The translations under genes were made by a program, and so were the position numbers. A DNA stretch of 12,312 nucleotides, taken from positions 1-12,312 of the forward strand of contig JAKAPU010000070.1 in the NCBI GenBank assembly GCA_021806865.1, written 5' to 3'. Shown here one piece after another: positions 7,753 through 12,312 of this stretch (position 1 is the stretch's first letter; each line of letters starts with the position of its first letter). The notes beneath the pieces were generated by a model. That model made no database searches, was not told the DNA's origin, and saw nothing but the letters and a program-made list of their open reading frames with translations. This DNA is from an archaeon (lineage in GTDB: Archaea; Thermoproteota; Nitrososphaeria; Nitrososphaerales; CADDZS01).

Positions 7753-8511
7753 TTAAAAGTTCCCGTCGTCGATGATTTTCATCCATTCACAGAACAGGTT
7801 ATCGGTGAACCTGTAAATTCCTCTTGAGCTTCTTTCAATGATACCACTTTTCACCAGCGCGCTCAGTGACGAGCCAATGGTATCTTTGTCTATGAATTGT
7901 TGCGATGCAATTTCACTAGGTCTCATCTCTGGAGCCTTGGCAAGCGCCTTGAGCACTTTCACCTCAGAGGGTGAAAGATCGTCGACAAACTCCCTAAACG
8001 AGAGTTCACCTTCCTTTTCAAGAACTGTTTGAACCAACCTCGATAATTTCTCCAAATCAAGATAATCTATGTCCTGAAGTTGGATTTCGGTTCCGAGCAA
8101 TTGGAGGTTGTAGGGAACGCCACTTGTGACTTTGAAGAGTTGCTTTTTCACCTCATCGTTTGCGAATTTTAGATCGCTGAGGTAGTGCTGAATAAACTCG
8201 CCATATTCTGAGTCGCTGAACGATTCGATCTCCCGCAAGAGAAGTTGTTTGTAGAATGGGGAACGTTTCTTTGCTACAAGGTTTTCCATCGTCTGTCTGT
8301 ACGAACCAGAAACAACAAGTTTAGTCTGCCTAAAATCTTCGTAAAGTGTACGAATGAGTTTTATAACGCTGTCTCCGATCTTTTGGTTTCTTGCTCCGTA
8401 TGTGAGCTCTGCCACTGACGGAAATTCATCTATAACCAAAACAGATTTTGATTTAGTCATCTCCCCAAGATGTTCTATAAGTGAGAGACACGCTGTAATT
8501 GCAGCATCCAC
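7753..8511 (-). pseudogene. Archaeal AAA ATPase (PF01637-like), P-loop half missing
   Basis: This 252-codon frame encodes the rear part of an archaeal STAND/AAA-type ATPase with a C-terminal winged helix. The Walker B motif VLVIDEFPSV is at residues 24-33. It is followed by the sensor-like KLVVSGSYRQTMENL, SPFYKQLLLREIESFSDSEYGEFIQHYL, a lid region, and a winged-helix tail (SPSEVKVLKALAKAPEMRPSEIA...IERSSRGIYRFTDNLF). The Walker A/P-loop, usually about 90-100 residues before Walker B, is absent. The frame is open only 14 codons upstream of the GTG at 8511, to a TAG at 8556-8554. No P-loop was found in the neighbouring 200 bases in any minus frame I read. The gene is thus probably a 5'-truncated pseudogene. 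It is convergent with UPF0182, 53 bases apart. Such ATPases are typically multi-copy in archaea and poorly understood. Confidence 0.7.
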
Positions 8512-8553
8512 ATCATCATGAACGCGACCAGAACCGGTTTTTGAAAAATCAAC

Positions 8554-8775
8554 CTAGTAAGTGTAGAATGATTTTCTCAACCTGACGGCTCTCTGGTCAG
8601 AGAAGACGCTTGCAACTTGGAACTGACTCCGAATGAAGAGTTACAAAGAACCACGAATTCATAGCCGCGATCAAGCTTCGCACTCACCCAGATAGTCACG
8701 ATCTCAAATGCGTAGGAGTGCGCAAATCTTCCCGATCATCTCAAAGTTTGTAAGTTACAAATTTTGTAAGGAACT
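8554..8775. other. Non-coding gap between two ATPase relics
   Basis: This stretch separates the truncated ATPase from the paralogue scrap near the permease. All three minus-strand frames are broken by stops, and the longest open piece (about 40 codons) matches nothing I recognise. It may be decayed ATPase sequence, but no motif supports that. No RNA gene or repeat is visible. Confidence 0.4.
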
Positions 8776-8865
8776 TGTACTCCTAAGCCCCTCGGCGAAC
8801 AAATTGTCCGTGAACTTGTAGACGCCGCGCGCTGTCCTGCTGATCAAGCCACGATTGTATAGTAA
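8776..8865 (-). pseudogene. C-terminal scrap of a second archaeal ATPase paralogue
   Basis: The minus-strand translation LLYNRGLISRTARGVYKFTDNLFAE parallels the end of the neighbouring truncated ATPase (LVKSGIIERSSRGIYRFTDNLFCE), with identical or similar residues at most positions of the winged-helix end. The DNA aligns without gaps over about 55 bases at roughly 60% identity, so it is an old paralogue rather than a recent duplicate. Sequence on either side is unrelated, and the upstream side runs into the permease 3' end in a different frame. Only about 25-30 codons remain. Confidence 0.6.
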
Positions 8866-8883
8866 GTAAGAAAAAGAGAAAAA
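8862..8883 (-). terminator. Oligo-T terminator of the permease gene
   Basis: On the minus strand, ten bases past the permease stop, the RNA would read TTTTTCTCTTTTTC followed by TTACTTAC. T-rich tracts without a hairpin are the usual intrinsic terminators of archaeal RNA polymerase. Confidence 0.5.
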
Positions 8884-8893
8884 TGCAAACTTC

Positions 8894-10459
8894 TCATTCT
8901 GGTGGAATCTCTTTGAATGCTGCGGAGATGTCGATACCTTTTCTAGCATGAAATGTCTTGGAGATTGCATATATTGCAACGCCAGCGACAAACGTCGCTG
9001 CGATATAACCATAAGCTAGCGGGTTTCCTCCCCACACGCTTGGATAAGCAAAAAATTCGTATGATAAGAATGCGAATACAATAACCTGCAAGAAACCTGC
9101 AATCATCAACGTCAGTTTCGTTCTCCAAACAGATTCATGATAGATCGCATAGACAACTGCCCCGGCTCCTACGAAAGCGAAGTAAATCATTGAAGCTGCA
9201 ACTGCGCCGTACAGCGAAGAAATCGTTCCGTATAGGAACGAGGCTAGTCCAATCAGGGCTACCGTAACGACAAGGTCGAGTGTGTGCGCCAAGACTGGCG
9301 ATCCATACTTTGGACTTACATACGCAATTTTCTCCGGAAGAAATCTGTCGAATGCCTGTGCAAGAAGGTACCTCGAGATAGTTATTATTCCGAATGCCAA
9401 AACTGCTAAAGTGAAAACTATCCACCCAACTCCGATTACGAGCTCCAAAAGAAAGTTGTTCGAAACACCCATTGCGAGCGTCCAGAAGTTGAAAGAATAA
9501 TCGTTTACAAGAGCTGGATTTGCGAGTGCCTCATTAGTAAATCTGAATCCTCCCACGTAGTACATCGTTGCGAAGGGTATGGTCAGAATCAGAAACGCAA
9601 CTAGCAGAGAAATTGGCGCGTTCCAGCGTATCGTTTTCCGACCTTTCAACTCCGATCCGACAGAGGGAGCCGCATTAAACCAGGGGTAGCTGAACAGCGC
9701 AAAGAAAGGGAGAACCAACAAAGTTGCTCCGAAATCAAAGCTCGTCGACCCTTTGTACGAATTCTCGATCGAGGTGTATGTAGTATTTGGAATTTGGAGC
9801 GAATTGACGTAGCCTGTAACGCCATCTCGACCTGCAACGAAAAGCACCAAAACCGAGACTAATGTTGCAACCATGCCTATAATCCAGAAGAGTGAAACTA
9901 TTCTAAAACCTGCTCTTGGTCTTACAATGTTAATACCAATCAGTACTATTACGATTGCAGAACCAAGTACGAATTGTAGCAGTGGCGCCCGTCCTGGTAC
10001 AGCGAGAGCAGAGAGGATAGAGTACCCGACAAACGATCCGACAGACCCTATCGCAAATACAGCTGAGAGGGCGATCAACGCGAGATATGGCATGGTTTCG
10101 AGAGTGATTCCCATGAAAGTCAGCGTGCTTCCTGGGAAAGCGCCCAGTGATCTCGAAAGCCACACATAATCACCGCCGGTTCTCGAAACTCGCCTCTGCA
10201 TTATCGTATAGACTACCATCTGAGGGATTGCAAGCACAGCCGCAATTGCTGAGCCAATTACGAGATTTACACCGCTAACTGAAGGTAAAGCGATCATAGT
10301 GAATCCAATTAGAGCTAGTGCCGCACCAACTGACATGTAGCTGACATTGATTGCGATTGAGTCCAACAGTGAGACGCTCTTCACTAGCCCGGTCGATTGC
10401 CTCGCGAACAACGTAACTGGTGAGTGCGAACTCTTCTCAGCGCTTTTTTCTTCAGACAT
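8894..10459 (-). CDS. APC-superfamily amino-acid permease
   Basis: This 521-residue integral membrane transporter has about twelve hydrophobic helices between residues 30 and 505. Family signals are GLVKSVSLLDSIAINVSYMSVGAALA near the N-terminus (first helix with the broken substrate-binding segment) and PQMVVYTIMQRRVSRTGGDYVWLSRSLGAFPG near residues 79-110, the 'R(T/S)GGDYV..SR.LG' signature of APC amino-acid/polyamine transporters. Internal helices such as WIVFTLAVLAFGIITISRYLLAQAFDRFLPEKIAYVSPKYGSPVLAH also fit; the 'DR.LP....VS.K.GSP' pattern is common to the superfamily. It would import an amino acid or related amine by secondary transport in the cytoplasmic membrane. The substrate cannot be read from the sequence. 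The ATG at 10459 lies about 10 bases from the predicted transcription start, so the message is nearly leaderless. It is divergent from the regulator gene and shares its promoter region. Confidence 0.9.
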   Translation of the reverse strand: MSEEKSAEKSSHSPVTLFARQSTGLVKSVSLLDSIAINVSYMSVGAALALIGFTMIALPSVSGVNLVIGSAIAAVLAIPQMVVYTIMQRRVSRTGGDYVWLSRSLGAFPGSTLTFMGITLETMPYLALIALSAVFAIGSVGSFVGYSILSALAVPGRAPLLQFVLGSAIVIVLIGINIVRPRAGFRIVSLFWIIGMVATLVSVLVLFVAGRDGVTGYVNSLQIPNTTYTSIENSYKGSTSFDFGATLLVLPFFALFSYPWFNAAPSVGSELKGRKTIRWNAPISLLVAFLILTIPFATMYYVGGFRFTNEALANPALVNDYSFNFWTLAMGVSNNFLLELVIGVGWIVFTLAVLAFGIITISRYLLAQAFDRFLPEKIAYVSPKYGSPVLAHTLDLVVTVALIGLASFLYGTISSLYGAVAASMIYFAFVGAGAVVYAIYHESVWRTKLTLMIAGFLQVIVFAFLSYEFFAYPSVWGGNPLAYGYIAATFVAGVAIYAISKTFHARKGIDISAAFKEIPPE

Positions 10460-10465
10460 TATGTC

Positions 10466-10479
10466 CGAACACGTGTTCG
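10466..10479. promoter_or_regulatory. Perfect 14-bp palindrome, candidate operator
   Basis: CGAACACGTGTTCG is an exact inverted repeat. It begins 6 bases upstream of the permease ATG and covers the predicted permease start site (about 25 bases from the TATA element). A bound dimer there would block polymerase on the permease side while lying just upstream of the TATA element for the regulator gene. The divergent winged-helix regulator is the obvious candidate ligand of this site, inferred from position. Confidence 0.6.
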
Positions 10480-10490
10480 TAATAATAGAC

Positions 10491-10499
10491 TATAAATGA
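10491..10499. promoter_or_regulatory. TATA element readable in both directions
   Basis: TATAAATGA on the plus strand gives a TATA box about 26 bases before a start site near 10520 for the regulator. Read on the minus strand, the same bases give TTTATAG, a good TATA box placing the permease start near 10468. Only one AT-rich element fits both genes in this 83-bp gap, so it may serve both. Confidence 0.5.
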
Positions 10500-10528
10500 T
10501 TGTCCGCAGGTTGATCTGATCTAATGTC

Positions 10529-10536
10529 GGGAGGAG
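10529..10536 (+). promoter_or_regulatory. Shine-Dalgarno site of the regulator
   Basis: GGGAGGAG ends 6 bases before the GTG at 10543. It is a strong match to the 16S anti-SD and supports GTG as the start. Confidence 0.6.
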
Positions 10537-10542
10537 AGAGGC

Positions 10543-11694
10543 GTGCGGAAAGTTGAACAAGCGCTTCTGGACATTTTGAAGGAAAACAAAGGAGAGGCGT
10601 ACCAGTCAGAACTTGTAACGAGGAGCGGCTTTTCAAGGAGTCGTGTCTCAGAAGTTCTTTCCGAGTTGGAAAAAAATGGCACGCTTTCGAGGTTTCCTCT
10701 CGGGATTGGTAAAAACTATAACGTGGTGCTCCACACGAGTTTGAATAGGAGCAACCGTACCAAAGCGGGGAAGACTATTCGATTAGGCTTCACCAGGGCA
10801 GCCGAATATCCCTTCATTATTCCATTCAAAAAACTTCTCAAGGACAGACTCGATCTAGATCTCGATCTTCGGATCTATAAGAATGGGATTGATGTAACTC
10901 GCGATCTTTCGCATTTTCGACTGGATCTTGGCATATCTCCAATTCTTACTCAGTTCATGTTCTATACGCTAGGTTCACCCATCAGGATAATCGCGCCAGC
11001 AGGGTCGGGCGGATCTAGTTTGATTGTGTCCAAGGCGGGAAGAAACAGTCGAATGGGTCGCTTGAGTAAAGGAACTGAATTCAGAATTGCTTCGACAAAG
11101 ATATCTACGATGGAACTTCTAATGCGATCATCCATCAACAAGGATGTAGTTCCAAAGAAGAGCGGAGTTGTTTATACTTCAAGCCCTGAGGAGATGATGA
11201 AAGATGCTGCTTCTCATCTGGTAGATGCCGTTTGCATGTGGGAACCCTATGCAACAATTTTGCTTACGAAGAAGAAAGATGACTTTACAAGGTTGATTCG
11301 TTATCGCGACATGGGAGAACATCTGTGTTGCGGACTTGCCGCCGAGAGCAATTTGGATGAGTCTCTTGTGGAGAGAGTTCGGAGAGTGTTTTTGGAATCA
11401 CTCGAAAAGTACACTGCGAGTTCTGATTCATTCATTGGCCCTTATGCTGCACTCACAGGATTCAGTCAAAAACTGATTGGTCGAGTTGGTAGTGAATATT
11501 CATATCAACAAGAACTAGATTCAGATATGATTTCCCGTCAATTTTATCGTGCCGGATTAACCGTCCCCACTCCTTTCTCAGTGAGGGATGCTTTCAACTT
11601 CTCCCTTACTTCAGAGCCTGTGTTAGAACTATATAAAGAACGAACATCCGGCCAAAAGATCTATCTAACAGTACGCCCTAAGGGCAACGCATGA
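10543..11694 (+). CDS. Winged-helix regulator fused to NMT1/SsuA-like substrate-binding domain
   Basis: This 383-residue cytoplasmic protein has no signal peptide or membrane segment. Residues 1-60 form a MarR/Lrp-like winged helix (ALLDILKENKGEAYQSELVTRSGFSRSRVSEVLSELEKNGTLSR). After a short linker, residues 77-320 follow the type-2 periplasmic binding fold of the NMT1/SsuA/TauA group. These include TIRLGFTRAAEYPFIIPFKKLL, LDLGISPILTQFMFYTLGSPIRIIAPAGSGGSSLIVS, the RIASTKISTMELLMRSSI segment, and LVDAVCMWEPYATIL, where binding proteins have 'VDA...WEP'. By analogy with LysR proteins, the C-terminal domain should sense a small molecule and the helix should bind DNA. Likely targets are the divergent permease and its own gene, via the palindrome at 10466-10479. 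The ligand is unknown; a nitrogen or sulfur compound or an amino acid is plausible. Its TGA overlaps the ATG of the next gene. Confidence 0.8.
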   Translation: MRKVEQALLDILKENKGEAYQSELVTRSGFSRSRVSEVLSELEKNGTLSRFPLGIGKNYNVVLHTSLNRSNRTKAGKTIRLGFTRAAEYPFIIPFKKLLKDRLDLDLDLRIYKNGIDVTRDLSHFRLDLGISPILTQFMFYTLGSPIRIIAPAGSGGSSLIVSKAGRNSRMGRLSKGTEFRIASTKISTMELLMRSSINKDVVPKKSGVVYTSSPEEMMKDAASHLVDAVCMWEPYATILLTKKKDDFTRLIRYRDMGEHLCCGLAAESNLDESLVERVRRVFLESLEKYTASSDSFIGPYAALTGFSQKLIGRVGSEYSYQQELDSDMISRQFYRAGLTVPTPFSVRDAFNFSLTSEPVLELYKERTSGQKIYLTVRPKGNA

Positions 11695-11876
11695 GCGACA
11701 GCGGTCACGTGGAAGGAAGCGAGCGGAGGCGGAACAGGGAAAACCCGCCAAAGTGCAAGTACTGCGCTTGCTCCATCGAGACAAAGTACGCGCTGAGCAA
11801 GGCATCGAGGACGGGGACGCACTACTATCACGTCGAATGCGCGATAAGGGTAGGGTTCGGCATCATAGTAGTTTAG
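11691..11876 (+). CDS. Small CxxC...HxxC zinc-binding protein
   Basis: This 61-residue protein has a basic, disordered N-terminus (SERRRNRENPP) followed by Cys22-x2-Cys25 and His47-x2-Cys50, with extra Cys27 and His44. This is a single small zinc finger, probably a treble-clef or LIM-like knuckle. The short C-terminus is hydrophobic (VGFGIIVV). Its ATG overlaps the TGA of the upstream regulator (ATGA), indicating co-transcription and translational coupling. Such proteins often bind nucleic acid or a protein partner; here it may act with the regulator, but only position supports this. The family is not recognised. Confidence 0.65.
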   Translation: MSDSGHVEGSERRRNRENPPKCKYCACSIETKYALSKASRTGTHYYHVECAIRVGFGIIVV

Positions 11877-11923
11877 TTGATGGATGCATGCATGACGAAG
11901 AAGATGAGGGCAAAAATCATCAT

Positions 11924-12229
11924 TCAGATTTCTTCGGTCGTTTGAACCCACTTTCCATTTGTCTTCTCAAACTTGTAGACTCCTCGATCACTCCTTACTT
12001 GGAGAATAGAGGAGTCAGGCGCGGTCTCAAGTTTTCTGATGTCATCGTCGCCGTACTCTATCTTCGCCTTGTTCCGGTTGGGTGAAAAATCGTATTTGTG
12101 TCCTAACCATTCTGTACTGGTTGACTTGTTCTCTGCCAGAGGCTTGGAAGTGAGCCTCACATACTGCCTCTTGGAACGGCTCCACTCTTCCGGAAAGACA
12201 ACAAGAACCTTTGCAATATCTTGGTTCAA
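11924..12229 (-). CDS. Small hypothetical protein
   Basis: This is a 101-residue, charged, soluble protein that I do not recognise. It has no membrane helix, no cysteines and no obvious motif. Segments such as IAKVLVVFPEEWSRSKRQYVRL and RGVYKFEKTNGKWVQTTEEI suggest a compact beta-rich fold. The start is taken as TTG at 12229. The frame is open a further 11 codons, but without a standard start codon, to a TAA at 12265-12263. The amino-acid composition looks like that of a real protein, and the opposite-strand frames over this region look like shadows. It is convergent with the zinc-protein gene, 47 bases apart. Confidence 0.55.
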   Translation of the reverse strand: MNQDIAKVLVVFPEEWSRSKRQYVRLTSKPLAENKSTSTEWLGHKYDFSPNRNKAKIEYGDDDIRKLETAPDSSILQVRSDRGVYKFEKTNGKWVQTTEEI

Positions 12230-12277
12230 AAGAAGTTCAATCCCAGAGAATGCTGTGCTCAGTTAAGAACTTGAACC

Positions 12278-12285
12278 TTTATTAA
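12278..12285 (-). promoter_or_regulatory. Candidate TATA box for the small hypothetical gene
   Basis: On the minus strand TTAATAAA lies about 50 bases before the TTG start, predicting a transcript start near 12254 and a leader of about 25 bases. Support is by pattern and spacing only. Confidence 0.35.
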
Positions 12286-12312
12286 CAATCCAGGCTGAAA
12301 AGTCAAATTGCG

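Noticed and set aside
8755..9012. 85-codon minus-strand frame overlapping the permease 3' end as a real gene
   Set aside because: Its N-terminal part is a shadow of the permease. Only the final portion has meaning, as a fragment of an ATPase paralogue.
11960..11995. RGVYKF in the small minus-strand protein as a third ATPase tail remnant
   Set aside because: Only six residues resemble the RGIYRF/RGVYKF end of the ATPases. Flanking residues diverge at once and the protein continues differently, so it is likely coincidence.

Overview
The window most likely comes from an archaeon, probably a heterotrophic, soil- or sediment-type Thermoproteota/Nitrososphaeria-like lineage. That placement is an inference. 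It rests on archaeal-type AAA ATPase sequence, TATA-box promoters with very short leaders, many TTG/GTG starts, an oligo-T terminator without a hairpin, archaeal transposase types, and a sequon-rich external domain on a membrane protein. No rRNA, tRNA or CRISPR array was found.

Layout. (1) 1-992: C-terminal part of a molybdenum hydroxylase large subunit (xanthine/CO dehydrogenase family), cut by the window edge. (2) 1120-4485: a graveyard of nested mobile DNA. It holds an N-terminal scrap of an ISH3/ISC1439-type transposase, a minus-strand IS110 transposase gene that has lost its 5' end, and a frameshifted IS701/IS4-type DDE transposase. The IS110 gene is interrupted by a 759-nt sequence (1865-2623) that I identify as an ORF-less group II intron. 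It starts GTGCG and has a canonical 34-nt domain V and a 12-bp domain VI with a bulged A seven nucleotides from its AC 3' end. It also has matching IBS1/EBS1 and IBS2/EBS2 pairs. Precise removal restores the IS110 reading frame as LLMTMRG-IDYLTAL. This is the strongest discovery in the window.

(3) 4676-7699: a probable two-gene operon, a 62-residue tail-anchored membrane protein followed by a 940-residue UPF0182 (COG1615-type) protein with seven membrane segments and a large, sequon-rich external domain. (4) 7753-8893, minus strand: an archaeal ATPase that has lost its P-loop half, and a decayed C-terminal scrap of a paralogue beside the permease terminator. (5) 8894-11876: an APC-superfamily amino-acid permease on the minus strand. 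Divergent from it is an unusual one-component regulator, a winged helix fused to a cytoplasmic NMT1/SsuA-like substrate-binding domain. The two genes share a short intergenic region with one TATA element readable in both directions and a perfect 14-bp palindrome over the predicted permease start site. A small CxxC...HxxC zinc protein overlaps the regulator's stop by 4 bp. (6) 11924-12229, minus strand: a small unrecognised protein.

Working model for region 5: the regulator binds a small ligand through its binding-protein-like domain and controls uptake by the divergent permease through the palindrome, with the zinc protein translationally coupled to it.
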